A stretch of 64,000 nt of DNA, taken from positions 1 through 64,000 of the forward strand of contig NZ_REFW01000001.1 in the NCBI RefSeq assembly GCF_003688855.1. Direction: 5' to 3'. A program made the translations under genes and the position numbers. Source of the stretch: Tessaracoccus antarcticus. Lineage in GTDB: Bacteria; Actinomycetota; Actinomycetes; Propionibacteriales; Propionibacteriaceae. The notes beneath the pieces were generated by a model. That model was not told where the DNA came from, did not search any database, and worked only from the letters and a program-made list of their open reading frames with translations. Position 1 is the stretch's first letter, and the number at the start of each line of letters is the position of its first letter. Below are positions 48,625 through 57,952 of this stretch, in pieces.

Positions 48625-50291
48625 TCCGACGCCTCGGCGCCCCCCTGGCCGGACGCGCCGCATGGGTGGTTGCCGGGGCTGTCCCCGCCCTGTTCCTGGC
48701 GGTGTTCTTCCTCGTGCCGGTGGCGAACCTGGTGCTGCGCGGGTTCCACGACGGGGGCTCGTGGACTCTCGCAGGCTTCTCGGAGGTGTTCTCCGCGCCC
48801 AGGACATGGCGCATCCTGTGGTTCACGCTGTACACGGCCACGCTCGCCACGGCGGCATGCGTGGCGCTGGGTCTGCCGGTGGCCTACCTACTCCACCGGT
48901 GCCGCTTCCCCGGACGGGGACTGCTACGGGCCATCGTGGCCGTGCCGTTCGTGCTGCCGACTGTGGTGGTGGCCGTGGCGTTCGGGTCGCTGTTCAATCC
49001 GGGTGGGCTGTTGGAGTTCCTGCAGTTGAAGGAGTCCTACCTCGCCATCCTGCTGGCGCTGTGCTTCTTCAACGTGGCGGTGATCGTTCGGACCACCGGA
49101 TCCGTGTGGTCGCGCCTGGACCCCCGCCTCGGGCAGGCAGCGCAGGTGCTGGGTGCGTCCCCGCTGCGCACACTGTGGACGGTCACCCTGCCTGCCCTGG
49201 GCCCGGCCATCGCGGCGGGGGCGTCGCTGGTGTTCCTGTTCTGTTCCACCTCGTTCGGGATCATCATGGTGCTGGGCGGGGTGAAGTACTCCACGTTGGA
49301 GACGGAGATCTGGTACCAGACCACGCAACTGCTGGACCTGCGCGCCGCGGCTGCTCTGTCCGTCACCCAACTCGTCATCGTCTCCGGCAGCCTGCTGGCC
49401 AGCACCGCCCTGCAGCGCCGCACCCAGCAGTCCCTGCGCCTGCACGTCGACGACAGCGCAGAGCACCCGTTGTCCCCGGCTCGCGACTGGTTCGCGCTCA
49501 GCGTCACCACGCTGGTGGTTTCGGTGCTGCTGGTGCTGCCCATGGCCAACCTCGTGATCCGCTCGCTCCGACGCGACGGGCAGTGGACGCTGCAGAACTA
49601 CGCGAACCTGGCCACCACCGGCAGTAGCGGGGCGCTGAGCGTCCCCGTCTGGCAGGCCGTGTGGAACTCCGCCTGGATCGCGGCTGTGGCCTGCGTCATC
49701 GCCGTGACCATGGGTGTGCTCGTCAGCCTCGTGGCGTCGCGACGACCCCGCAACCGCGGCGGGCGGTTGTCCCTGACACTTCTGGAGGGGGCGTTCCTCC
49801 TGCCGTTGGGCGTGTCCGCCGTCACCGTCGGCTTCGGATACCTCATCACCCTCAACCGAGGACCCCTGGATCTGCGGAGCAGCCTGGTGCTGATCCCGAT
49901 CGCGCAGGCACTGGTGGCGCTGCCGCTGGTGGTGCGCAGTCTGCTACCCGCCCTGCGGGCCATCGACCCCCGGCAGCTGGAGGCGGCCCGTGCGCTGGGC
50001 TCCAGTGGCTGGCAGGTACTGCGCCGTATCGAGCTGCCACACCTCGTGCGGGGCCTGGGCCTGGCCGTGGGATTCGCCCTGGCAACGTCCCTCGGCGAGT
50101 TCGGGGCCACCTCGTTCCTGTCGCGTCCCGACAATCCCACACTGCCGGTGGTCATCTATCGTCTCTTCGGGCGCCCCGGCCCCGACAATTACGGCATGGC
50201 GCTGGCCGCATCCGCGCTGTTGGCCTGCGTGACCGCGATAGTGATGGGCGCGGCGGAACAGGCCCGAGGAAAGGGAGTCTCCACGTGGTAG
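48621..50291 (+). CDS. thiP: Thiamine ABC transporter permease
   Basis: 556 residues with two fused permease halves, as usual for ThiP. Each half has an EAA coupling loop: AAQVLGASPLRTLWTVTLP and EAARALGSSGWQVLRRIELP. About twelve hydrophobic segments. The TTG start at 48621 has GAAGG 8 nt upstream and overlaps thiB by 4 nt. Confidence 0.93.
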   Translation: MIRRLGAPLAGRAAWVVAGAVPALFLAVFFLVPVANLVLRGFHDGGSWTLAGFSEVFSAPRTWRILWFTLYTATLATAACVALGLPVAYLLHRCRFPGRGLLRAIVAVPFVLPTVVVAVAFGSLFNPGGLLEFLQLKESYLAILLALCFFNVAVIVRTTGSVWSRLDPRLGQAAQVLGASPLRTLWTVTLPALGPAIAAGASLVFLFCSTSFGIIMVLGGVKYSTLETEIWYQTTQLLDLRAAAALSVTQLVIVSGSLLASTALQRRTQQSLRLHVDDSAEHPLSPARDWFALSVTTLVVSVLLVLPMANLVIRSLRRDGQWTLQNYANLATTGSSGALSVPVWQAVWNSAWIAAVACVIAVTMGVLVSLVASRRPRNRGGRLSLTLLEGAFLLPLGVSAVTVGFGYLITLNRGPLDLRSSLVLIPIAQALVALPLVVRSLLPALRAIDPRQLEAARALGSSGWQVLRRIELPHLVRGLGLAVGFALATSLGEFGATSFLSRPDNPTLPVVIYRLFGRPGPDNYGMALAASALLACVTAIVMGAAEQARGKGVSTW

Positions 50292-51268
50292 CTGCATCGG
50301 CAGGCCTTCAGATGCGCAACGTCTCGATCCACTACGGGGATCTGGTTGCCGTCGACGATGTCACCCTGAGCGTGGAGCCGGGGTCGGTGCTGGCGCTGCT
50401 CGGCCCATCGGGTTCGGGGAAGTCGTCGCTGCTGCGCGCGCTGGCAGGGCTCGAGCCCCTGGCCGCAGGCCAGGTGCTGTGGGATGGCATCGATCTCAGC
50501 ACCACCCCGGTGCACCGCCGCAACTTCGGTTTCGTGTTCCAGGACGCCCAACTGTTCAGCACCATGGACGTGGGGCGCAACATTGCCTACGGTCTCGGCA
50601 AACTCCCCCGTCATCGCCGGCAGGAGCGTGTCAGGGAGATGCTCCACCTCGTCGGTCTGCAGGGTTTCGAGGGCCGCAAGGTGACAGAACTGTCCGGCGG
50701 CCAGGCCCAGCGGGTGGCACTGGCACGCTCGCTGGCGCCCTCACCCCGCGCCCTGCTTCTCGACGAACCCCTCTCGGCGCTGGACCGGTCCCTCCGCGAG
50801 CACCTCGCGGACGAACTGGCGCGCATCCTGCGTGAGGTGGGCACCACCGCCATCCACGTCACCCATGACCAGGACGAGGCATCGACCGTCGCGGACACCG
50901 TCGCCGTGATGGACCACGGGCGCCTGCTGCAGCGCGCTGAACCGGACGTCCTGTGGCGCAACCCTGCTTCCCGTGACGTCGCCAGGTTCCTGGGCTTCTC
51001 GGCGTTCCTGACCAACGACCAGGCCGCGGCGCTGGGCTGGGTCGGCCGCCTCGGCGCCCATGAGGTGTTGGGGATCGGTCCACGCAGCCTCGAGTTGCAC
51101 GACGACGGGGTCCCCCTGCCCGTGACGAGCCAGGGGTTCGCGCTCGGGGAGGTGGAGATCGGCGTCCGACTGCCCGACGGCCAGGGTGCCACCCTCACCG
51201 CGGCCGAGAGGACCACAGCCCCTCAGGTCCGTGTGCGGCTGGTCTCCGGAGCGGTGACCCCCGCCTGA
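50285..51268 (+). CDS. thiQ: Thiamine ABC transporter ATP-binding protein
   Basis: 327 residues. Walker A GPSGSGKSS, signature LSGGQAQR, Walker B LLLDEPLSALD and the THDQDEAS H-loop are complete. About 90 extra C-terminal residues resemble the regulatory domain of other importer ATPases. GTG 50285 overlaps thiP by 7 nt, with GAGGAAAGGGAG upstream. Confidence 0.92.
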   Translation: MVAASAGLQMRNVSIHYGDLVAVDDVTLSVEPGSVLALLGPSGSGKSSLLRALAGLEPLAAGQVLWDGIDLSTTPVHRRNFGFVFQDAQLFSTMDVGRNIAYGLGKLPRHRRQERVREMLHLVGLQGFEGRKVTELSGGQAQRVALARSLAPSPRALLLDEPLSALDRSLREHLADELARILREVGTTAIHVTHDQDEASTVADTVAVMDHGRLLQRAEPDVLWRNPASRDVARFLGFSAFLTNDQAAALGWVGRLGAHEVLGIGPRSLELHDDGVPLPVTSQGFALGEVEIGVRLPDGQGATLTAAERTTAPQVRVRLVSGAVTPA

Positions 51269-51292
51269 GGTTCCCGGGTACCCGCACCCCGA

Positions 51293-51895
51293 TCATTCCA
51301 TGGCGCTGGCACGGTGCGCCGCCGACACCCGTTGCAGGACCGTGACGGCGCTGCCGAGGGCGACCACACCCAGCGACACCCACAGCACCCACACGGGCAT
51401 CCCCAGACCGAATGCCAGCACGCCCGCGAGTGACACCACCAGGCGGTCTGTGCGCTCCACGACACCGGCGGAGGCATCCCAGCCCTCCACGTCTGCACGC
51501 GCCCTCGCGTAGGACACCACGAACCCCAACACCAGGACGGCCGCTGCCAGCCCCGCACCCACCCGGTCACCGCTGATCGCACACCCCCACGCGATGGCGA
51601 CGAACACGGCCCCATCGGCCAGCCTGTCCATGGTCGAGTCCAGGAAGGCGCCGAAACGGGACTGGCGCCCCGACTCCCGCGCCATGGTGCCGTCGAGGCC
51701 GTCGCACAGCAGGAACACGCCCACCAGCACGGTCCCCATCACCCAGTGGCCCCCCGGGAAGAGGGCAAGCGCCGACCCCACCACCCCCAGCGTTCCCAGG
51801 ATTGTCACAGCGGAGGGACTCAACCCCAGCCGCAGCAGCAGCCGCGCAACGGGGCTCAGCGCCCTCCCGAAAGCTCCACGCAAGACACCCAACAC
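51293..51895 (-). CDS. pgsA1: Phosphatidylinositol phosphate synthase
   Basis: 200 residues. The CDP-alcohol motif D-G-x2-A-R-x8-G-x3-D-x3-D is complete (DGLDGTMAR ... GAFLDSTMDRLADGA). The following DGAVFVAIAWG and SYARARADVEG ... VVERTDRLVV stretches match mycobacterial PgsA1, which makes PI-phosphate for PI and its mannosides. About five membrane segments. GTG 51895 is chosen by family length; ATG 51934 is an alternative and no clear ribosome binding site decides. Convergent with thiQ. Confidence 0.85.
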   Translation of the reverse strand: MLGVLRGAFGRALSPVARLLLRLGLSPSAVTILGTLGVVGSALALFPGGHWVMGTVLVGVFLLCDGLDGTMARESGRQSRFGAFLDSTMDRLADGAVFVAIAWGCAISGDRVGAGLAAAVLVLGFVVSYARARADVEGWDASAGVVERTDRLVVSLAGVLAFGLGMPVWVLWVSLGVVALGSAVTVLQRVSAAHRASAME

Positions 51896-51934
51896 GCGTC
51901 CATCTTGGCGCACGCCGCGCGGTGCAGTCCCCAT

Positions 51935-51940
51935 TACAGT
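51935..51940 (+). promoter_or_regulatory. Possible -10 box for the DUF202 pair
   Basis: TACAGT, 24 nt before the ATG at 51965; GAAAGGA between them is the ribosome binding site. Confidence 0.35.
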
Positions 51941-51964
51941 GTGTTCGAGCCCCGAAAGGACTTG

Positions 51965-52327
51965 ATGGCCAGACAACGCTTCCCCCAATCGGTCTACTCG
52001 CACGGCACCGAACCCGATGCGCGGTTCACGCTGGCCAACGAGCGCACCTTTCTCGCCTGGATCCGCACGGGCCTGGCCCTCCTGGCAGGCGGTGTGGCCC
52101 TGGAAGCACTGGGGTTGGGCCTGCACCCGGCATTTCAGCTGAGCGCCTCCCTCATGCTCATGATCACCGGGATCGTCTCCGCGCTGCAGGCGTGGCTCGG
52201 CTGGAGCCGCTACGAGCGTGCACTGCGCGAGAACACACCCCTGCCCAATGCACCGCTGGCCCTACCCGTGGCCATCGCCGTCGGCCTCACAGGCGTTCTG
52301 GTGGTCCTGGGGGTCCTTTTCAAGTGA
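51965..52327 (+). CDS. YidH/DUF202 family membrane protein
   Basis: 120 residues, three hydrophobic segments. The ANERTFLAWIRTGLALLAGG stretch is the DUF202 signature. Function unknown. Its stop overlaps the next DUF202 gene by 4 nt. Confidence 0.88.
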   Translation: MARQRFPQSVYSHGTEPDARFTLANERTFLAWIRTGLALLAGGVALEALGLGLHPAFQLSASLMLMITGIVSALQAWLGWSRYERALRENTPLPNAPLALPVAIAVGLTGVLVVLGVLFK

Positions 52328-52680
52328 GCAACCGGCCGTTCGACCCCGGCCTGCAACCGGAGCGCAGCGCTCTGGCGTGGCAGCGCACGGCGTTGTCGAT
52401 CGCCGTGGGATCGCTGATCTTCGGCCGCATCCTGGCCACACCCATGGGCTTGTGGACGTTGCTGCCCATGGCCGCGGGACTGGCCCTGTCCGGCATCCTG
52501 GGCCTCAAGGGCAACCATCGCTACGCGCACCACCACCGGACGCTCACGAGCGGCAACGGCCTGCTGGCCGACGGCCGCCTCAATGCGGCGCTGGCCTTGT
52601 TCGTCCTCGGAGCAGGGTTGCTCTCGCTGGTCGTTGTGATCCTGTGGCGTCTCCAGGGCCACCCGCCCGGCCTGGAATGA
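52324..52680 (+). CDS. DUF202 family membrane protein
   Basis: 118 residues, three hydrophobic segments. QPERSALAWQRTALSIAVG is a second form of the DUF202 signature, with RT followed by a helix. The GTG start overlaps the preceding DUF202 gene, so the two products likely form a complex; that is inference. Confidence 0.86.
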   Translation: MSNRPFDPGLQPERSALAWQRTALSIAVGSLIFGRILATPMGLWTLLPMAAGLALSGILGLKGNHRYAHHHRTLTSGNGLLADGRLNAALALFVLGAGLLSLVVVILWRLQGHPPGLE

Positions 52681-52714
52681 CGATGGCGCGCCCCCCGAAG
52701 GGGACGCGCCATCG
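52681..52714. terminator. Bidirectional hairpin between DUF202 pair and clpC
   Basis: CGATGGCGCG and CGCGCCATCG are perfect arms with an inner CCCC/GGGG pairing. It sits between convergent genes; no T-run, so efficiency is uncertain. Confidence 0.65.
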
Positions 52715-52738
52715 CACTGGCTACTCGCGTGAGCGTGG

Positions 52739-55237
52739 TCAGTCGGTCTCGGTGATCACCGTCTCCAAGTCACGGACCTCACCCTTGGCGACGCCCGTGA
52801 ACTTGAACGGGACTTCCGAACCCTCGTCCGCGACGTCCACCTGAACGATCTGGCCGGGGGCCAGGTCGCCGAACAGGATCTTCTCGGCGAGTGTGTCCTC
52901 GATGTCGCGCTGGAGCGCACGCCGCAGGGGTCGTGCACCCAGGACCGGGTCGTAGCCGCGCTTCGCGATGAGTGCCTTGGCAGCAGCGGTGAGTTCGATA
53001 CCCATGTCCCTGTCCTGCAGACGGCCCTCGATCTCGGCCACCATGAGGACCACGATCCGCTCGATGTCCTCCTGCGTGAGCTGGTGGAAGACCACCACTT
53101 CGTCCACGCGGTTCAGGAACTCGGGGCGGAAGTGCTGCTTCAGCTCATCGGAGACCTTTGCCTTCATCTTCTCGTAGCTGGAGGCTGCGTCACCCGCGGC
53201 GGAGAATCCAAGGTTCACGCTCTTGCTGATGTCGCGGGAACCCAGGTTCGTCGTCATGACGATGACGGTGTTCTTGAAGTCGACCACGCGGCCCTGGGCA
53301 TCCGTCAAACGTCCTTCGTCCAGAATCTGGAGAAGCGAGTTGAAGATGTCAGGGTGCGCCTTTTCGATTTCGTCGAACAACACCACGGAGAAAGGCTTGC
53401 GGCGCACCTTCTCGGTGAGCTGACCACCCTCTTCGTAGCCGACGTATCCGGGAGGCGAGCCAAACATGCGGGAAGCCGTGTGCTTCTCGGAGTATTCGCT
53501 CATGTCGAGGGTGATGAGTGCATCCTCGTCACCGAACAGGAACTCCGTGAGCGCCTTGGTCAGCTCAGTCTTCCCGACGCCCGACGGGCCGGCGAAGATG
53601 AACGAACCGCTGGGACGCTTGGGGTCCTTGAGGCCGGCGCGGGTACGACGGATGGAGCGGGACAGCGCGTGCACCGCGTCCTCCTGTCCGATGTAGCGCT
53701 TGCCCAGTTCGGCCTCCATGCGCAGCAGGCGCGCGGACTCCTCCTCGGTCAGCTTGAACACCGGGATGCCGGTTGTGCCCGAGAGCACCACGGCGATCTC
53801 CTCCTCGCCAACCACGGCCGGGATGTCGGAGTCGCCCTGCTTCCAGGCCTCCTCCTTCTCGGCGCGCTGACCCTGGAGGCGCTGGACTTCATCGCGAACC
53901 CTTGCGGCCTTCTCGAAGTCCTGGGCGTCGATGGCCGCGTCCTTCTCCACCTTGAGGGTGGCGATCTGCTCGTCGAACTCGCGGAGGTCCGGCGGCGCGG
54001 TCATCCGCTGAATGCGCAGCCGTGCACCGGCCTCGTCGATCAGGTCGATGGCCTTGTCAGGCAGGAACCGGTCCTGGATGTAGCGGGCAGCCATCGTCGC
54101 CGCAGCCGTGAGGGCCTCGTCGGTGATGGTGATGCGGTGGTGTGCCTCGTAGCGGTCGCGCAGCCCCTTGAGGATGTCGACGGTGTGGCTGACGGACGGC
54201 TCCGCCACCTGGATGGGCTGGAAGCGTCGCTCCAGCGCAGCATCCTTCTCGATGTGCTTGCGGTACTCGTCGAGCGTCGTGGCGCCGATGGTCTGGAGTT
54301 CACCCCTGGCCAACATGGGCTTCAGGATCGAGGCAGCGTCGATGGCCCCCTCAGCGGCACCGGCACCGACGAGGGTGTGGATCTCGTCGATGAACAGCAT
54401 GATGTCGCCGCGGGTCTTGATCTCCTTCAGCACCTTCTTCAGGCGCTCCTCGAAATCACCGCGGTACCGGGAGCCGGCCACGAGCGCGCCGAGGTCCAGC
54501 GTGTAGATCTGCTTGTCACGGAGCGTCTCCGGGACGTCACCGCGGACGATGGCCTGCGCGAGACCCTCGACGACCGCCGTCTTGCCGACGCCGGGCTCAC
54601 CGATCAGCACGGGGTTGTTCTTGGTGCGGCGGCTGAGCACCGTCATGACGCGCTCAATTTCCTTGACGCGCCCGATCACGGGGTCCAGTCGGTTCTCGCG
54701 GGCAGCCTGCGTCAGGTTGCGGCCGAACTGGTCCAGCACCTGCGACGAGGACTTCTCGGGGCCGTTGTCGGGGGCACCCGAGAGCGACGCCTCCTTGCCC
54801 TGGTAGCCGGACAGCAGCTGGATGACGGTGGCACGCACGCGATTGAGGTCAGCGCCCAGCTTGAGGAGTGCCTGAGCGGCAACGCCCTCGCCCTCGCGGA
54901 TGAGCCCCAGCAGGATGTGCTCCGTGCCGATGTAGGTGTGGTTCATTTGCAGCGCTTCGCGCAGCGACAACTCGAGTACTCGCTTGGCGCGCGGCGTGAA
55001 CGGAATGTGACCGGTGGGGACCTGTTGGCCCTGACCGATGATCTCCTCCACCTGTTCGCGCACTGCCTCCAGCGAGATGCCCAGCGACTCGAGCGCCTTG
55101 GCAGCCACCCCTTCGCCCTCATGGATGAGGCCGAGCAGGATGTGCTCCGTACCGATGTAGTTGTGGTTCAGCAGCTTCGCCTCATCCTGTGCAAGCACGA
55201 TGACGCGGCGGGCGCGATCAGTAAACCGTTCGAACAT
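52739..55237 (-). CDS. clpC: ATP-dependent Clp protease ATP-binding subunit ClpC
   Basis: 832 residues. Two N-terminal Clp repeats ([11 protein letters not shown] and [11 protein letters not shown]), D1 with GEPGVGKTA, a UVR motif in the middle domain ([14 protein letters not shown]), and D2 with GPSGVGKTE. It unfolds substrates for ClpP and has the middle domain used for adaptor control. ATG 55237 has GGAGGG upstream; the 10-codon extension to 55267 lacks a binding site. Its neighbour lsr2 is also adjacent to clpC in mycobacteria. Confidence 0.97.
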   Translation of the reverse strand: MFERFTDRARRVIVLAQDEAKLLNHNYIGTEHILLGLIHEGEGVAAKALESLGISLEAVREQVEEIIGQGQQVPTGHIPFTPRAKRVLELSLREALQMNHTYIGTEHILLGLIREGEGVAAQALLKLGADLNRVRATVIQLLSGYQGKEASLSGAPDNGPEKSSSQVLDQFGRNLTQAARENRLDPVIGRVKEIERVMTVLSRRTKNNPVLIGEPGVGKTAVVEGLAQAIVRGDVPETLRDKQIYTLDLGALVAGSRYRGDFEERLKKVLKEIKTRGDIMLFIDEIHTLVGAGAAEGAIDAASILKPMLARGELQTIGATTLDEYRKHIEKDAALERRFQPIQVAEPSVSHTVDILKGLRDRYEAHHRITITDEALTAAATMAARYIQDRFLPDKAIDLIDEAGARLRIQRMTAPPDLREFDEQIATLKVEKDAAIDAQDFEKAARVRDEVQRLQGQRAEKEEAWKQGDSDIPAVVGEEEIAVVLSGTTGIPVFKLTEEESARLLRMEAELGKRYIGQEDAVHALSRSIRRTRAGLKDPKRPSGSFIFAGPSGVGKTELTKALTEFLFGDEDALITLDMSEYSEKHTASRMFGSPPGYVGYEEGGQLTEKVRRKPFSVVLFDEIEKAHPDIFNSLLQILDEGRLTDAQGRVVDFKNTVIVMTTNLGSRDISKSVNLGFSAAGDAASSYEKMKAKVSDELKQHFRPEFLNRVDEVVVFHQLTQEDIERIVVLMVAEIEGRLQDRDMGIELTAAAKALIAKRGYDPVLGARPLRRALQRDIEDTLAEKILFGDLAPGQIVQVDVADEGSEVPFKFTGVAKGEVRDLETVITETD

Positions 55238-55350
55238 TTCCTTTTCCCTCCTGCAGGGTCTCGCCATGTGACGACGGAACCCCGGCTCCTACAGCTTAAC
55301 CAACGCTGACCAAGGAACCAGCGTTCCGCCGTTCACCCTTGGCGAACCTG

Positions 55351-55677
55351 TCAGTGGGCCTGCTCGTAGGCATCCCGGATTTCCTTGGGCACCCGACCGC
55401 GGTCAGAGACCTCGTGGCCCTGCTCCCGGGCCCAGGTGCGCACGGCCGAGGCGTCGGTTCCGCCGGAACCTGTACGCCGGGCCGCGGTGCGGCGCGGCGC
55501 CCCCGTGGTCCTGCGCGCCTTGTCCACAAAGGGGGCCAGTGCCTCGGACAACTTGTCCAGGTTGGCCTCATTCAGGTCAATTTCATAACCCTTGCCATCA
55601 ACGGCGAACGTGACGGTCCGCTTCGCCTCAGATCCATCAATATCGTCCAACAAGATCATCTGCACTTTCCGTGCCAT
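55351..55677 (-). CDS. lsr2: Nucleoid-associated protein Lsr2
   Basis: 108 residues. The N-terminal oligomerisation strand pattern (VQMILLDDIDGSEA) and the C-terminal AT-hook-like RGR at 93-95, in DRGRVPKEI, are diagnostic. Lsr2 bridges AT-rich DNA and silences foreign genes. ATG 55677 follows GGAAAGG. A basic linker joins the domains. Confidence 0.97.
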   Translation of the reverse strand: MARKVQMILLDDIDGSEAKRTVTFAVDGKGYEIDLNEANLDKLSEALAPFVDKARRTTGAPRRTAARRTGSGGTDASAVRTWAREQGHEVSDRGRVPKEIRDAYEQAH

Positions 55678-55796
55678 GGTTCACCTTTCCGCCTTGCCAC
55701 CCAAAACCGCGGTGGACTTGTGGAGAATTGGCACAACTTTTGAAGCGCCATTGCTGTACTTTACCGTGTCATTCGGTTCACGAAAGCGTTATCTGT

Positions 55797-55817
55797 GACG
55801 AATATTGGAAATTCGTC
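55797..55817. promoter_or_regulatory. Dyad GACGAAT/ATTCGTC upstream of lsr2
   Basis: Perfect 7-nt arms with a 7-nt AT-rich spacer, 120 nt upstream of the lsr2 ATG. Size and symmetry suit a dimeric regulator. Confidence 0.4.
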
Positions 55818-56142
55818 GTGGACCGGTTGCCACTACCCGTGCATACGTCGTTGTCATTGCGATGTCGGCATCCACGCACCGCCGTGACGTCGGGTCCCGA
55901 ACTCACGACGACCGAGCAAACAATGCCATCGGCACGTGCGCAGGATTGGCGTGCGCAACCAGTTCCCTTCACAGTGCCGCAGGCAATCGCGTCGGGGCCC
56001 GGGACCCCCGCAGACCCATCATGGTGGCGTCCAGACACGCGAAGGACTCTCCAGGGGAACGTGCGGTGATGCTCGCCGTGGAGCACGGCATCGCTTAGGT
56101 GGCCCGGCACTGGGGCAGTCAGCCCGGGTGCCCACCAACGCC

Positions 56143-56188
56143 AGATCGCCGATGTCGTGGCCTCGGCGGGCCACGGCATCGGCGATCT
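56143..56188. repeat. Large inverted repeat, 20-nt arms
   Basis: Arms at 56143-56162 and 56169-56188 match at 19 of 20 positions, around a 6-nt loop; the odd pair is a G-T wobble in one strand's RNA. It lies 18 nt beyond the stop of the minus-strand coiled-coil gene and could end its transcript, but no T-run follows. Confidence 0.75.
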
Positions 56189-56206
56189 GCACAGATGGTT
56201 CAGGCG

Positions 56207-56827
56207 TCAGGCCTGGAGGCGGACCTCATCGAAGACGTCAAGCTGCAGCTTGGCCAGATCGACCATGGTGGGGTGCTCGTCGGCGTCCCACAGGTCCTCC
56301 ACCTTCGGGTCCAGCGAGGCTGCGCCGTGACGGGGCAGCGCAATGATGTTGTCCTGCGTCTTCTCAGCCTCCACCTGCGCCAGGCGTGCGGTGAGTGCGT
56401 CGATCCTCGACTGCCTCTCCGCGATCTCGCCGCGCAGCCAGACGGAATTGCCACGCATGCTGCTCAGCTCGGCGTTGGCAGAGCCCACCTGACGGCGGAG
56501 CGTCGCGATCACGGACTTGAGGTTGTCCACGCGGTCGTTGAAGCGGTCCAGCATCGCCATCGAGTCGCCGTGGTGCCTCTCAGCCTGCTCAACCCGCATC
56601 GCCACCTGCCGGCGGACCTCCTCCTGGTGGAGGACACGCTCACGCGCCAACTCACGCCATGCCAGCCCGGCGGCCGCGAAGGCCATGACAATGGCCACCA
56701 CTGCGCCAGCGCGTACAAACCATATGTCACCGAACAGCGACGCGACTGCTGCAAGGGTGCCGACGACAAGAATCGTCAGCGCAAGATTTCGTTCAGTGGA
56801 CTTTTGTGCAACTCGTCGACCAGCCAT
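56207..56827 (-). CDS. Two-TM coiled-coil membrane protein, unknown function
   Basis: 206 residues. Two hydrophobic segments (about 15-33 and 37-56) are followed by a long charged helix (~60-150) with heptad-like Leu/Val/Ile spacing, then a short acidic tail with VEDLWDADEHPTMVDLAKLQLDVF-like composition. A protein of similar layout lies at the same place beside folK and the DUF3180 gene in mycobacteria. No function can be assigned. Confidence 0.75.
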   Translation of the reverse strand: MAGRRVAQKSTERNLALTILVVGTLAAVASLFGDIWFVRAGAVVAIVMAFAAAGLAWRELARERVLHQEEVRRQVAMRVEQAERHHGDSMAMLDRFNDRVDNLKSVIATLRRQVGSANAELSSMRGNSVWLRGEIAERQSRIDALTARLAQVEAEKTQDNIIALPRHGAASLDPKVEDLWDADEHPTMVDLAKLQLDVFDEVRLQA

Positions 56828-56891
56828 GTGCGCAAGGTTATGCCATGTCGGGGGTATTCAGCATCCCGGCGGGCGGCGTGTCCACGAATGG

Positions 56892-57395
56892 TCAGGCCGG
56901 GTCGCCCGCGGGCATTCCACCCTCGTCGGAGTCGTCGTCGACGGAAATGATGCAAGCCTTCTCCAATGTCCATCCCGCGAGCGCAAGAAGCAGCGACGCG
57001 ATGATGGTGCCGGCCCCATGCAATGCGCGTGCCGCGGGCTGTTCCGCCATGAGGGTGCCCACGAAGCGTCCCACGTACACCGCGTGCCCCCCAGCCAGGA
57101 CCGCTCCGGTCATGACCATGGATTTGGCCACGATGAGCGCCCTGACGGCCTCAAGGCCGCTGAGTGTGTGGTTCTCCAGCCGGTCCGGCATTCCCCGGGC
57201 GTAGATCCAGGCGCCCACGGCCATGACCAGGAGGACCGCCGGGACGCTCCAGGGGACAACGGGCGGAAATGTGGCGAAAAGGTCGAAGGCAGCCAGGATG
57301 AGTCCCGCGAAGACGGCGCCGGAAAGCGCCGACAGTGCAACCTGCCGCGGGGTGGTGAGGCTCAGCTTGCGGGGTGGCCGCCCGGAATGGTTCAA
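56892..57395 (-). CDS. DUF3180 family membrane protein
   Basis: 167 residues, four hydrophobic segments, with the RLENHTLSGLEAVRALIVAKS segment common to the family. Function unknown; it usually follows folK. Start is assigned to TTG 57395, overlapping the folK stop, as no ATG or GTG is suitably placed. Confidence 0.8.
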   Translation of the reverse strand: MNHSGRPPRKLSLTTPRQVALSALSGAVFAGLILAAFDLFATFPPVVPWSVPAVLLVMAVGAWIYARGMPDRLENHTLSGLEAVRALIVAKSMVMTGAVLAGGHAVYVGRFVGTLMAEQPAARALHGAGTIIASLLLALAGWTLEKACIISVDDDSDEGGMPAGDPA

Positions 57396-57952
57396 AACCG
57401 CGTGGCGGCCGTGATGACGATGTCGTCGCGACGGGCAACACCGGAGGTGTCCACACTCTTCACGAGCTCCGCCACGGCTCCGCGACCCTCCAGGATGCCG
57501 GTGGGGTCGATGTCCAGCCACGGCACGAGCACGAACGCGCGCTCGTGTGCCCGCGGGTGGGGCAACTCCAGGGCGTCCTCGCCGATCCGTTTACCCACCA
57601 TGATGATGTCGATGTCGAGGGTGCGGGGTCCATTGACCACACCCCGGGTGCGTCCGAAGTTGTCCTCAATGGCCAGCGCCCTGTCCAGGAGCGTCAGCGG
57701 CTCCAGCGTCGACTCGGCCACCACCACCAGGTTCAGGAAATCCTTCTGGTCCGGACCGCCGACGGGCGTGGTCTGGTACACCGGCGACACGTCGACGATG
57801 ATGACGTCCGGGGTCTCCGAGAGGAACTCGACGGCCTCAGCCAGGATGGCCGGGGAATCGCCTTCGTTGGATCCGAGGCTGAACACCACTTTCGAGATGG
57901 GCCGCAGGTTGCCCAGGGTGTCCACGTCAATGTCAAAGGGGCCGTTGATCAT
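57392..57952 (-). CDS. folK: 2-amino-4-hydroxy-6-hydroxymethyldihydropteridine diphosphokinase
   Basis: 186 residues. SLGSNEGD and GPRTLDIDII are the HPPK signatures. It transfers pyrophosphate from ATP to the pterin before FolP acts. It overlaps folB by 20 nt. Confidence 0.96.
   Translation of the reverse strand: MINGPFDIDVDTLGNLRPISKVVFSLGSNEGDSPAILAEAVEFLSETPDVIIVDVSPVYQTTPVGGPDQKDFLNLVVVAESTLEPLTLLDRALAIEDNFGRTRGVVNGPRTLDIDIIMVGKRIGEDALELPHPRAHERAFVLVPWLDIDPTGILEGRGAVAELVKSVDTSGVARRDDIVITAATRF

Larger units (their letters stand above)
55678..56206. other. Intergenic region upstream of lsr2
   Basis: 529 nt. Its lsr2-proximal part (55680-55820) is richer in A and T than the surroundings and should hold the lsr2 promoter. 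It contains the dyad at 55797-55817 and the large hairpin at 56143-56188. Open frames here are short or lack any family signal or ribosome binding site, so I report no gene. Confidence 0.55.

Noticed and set aside
53084-55309. 741-codon plus-strand open frame antisense to clpC
   Set aside because: clpC on the other strand is complete and conserved; the antisense frame shows no family motif and exists because high GC removes stop codons.
55776-55797. GGTTCACGAAAGCGTTATC upstream of lsr2 as a second PHO box
   Set aside because: Only one half has the GTTCAC core; the next 11-nt unit does not match, so support is too weak.
55671-56179. Several short open frames upstream of lsr2
   Set aside because: No ribosome binding sites, no homology that I recognise, poor codon periodicity, and overlap of frames in both directions.
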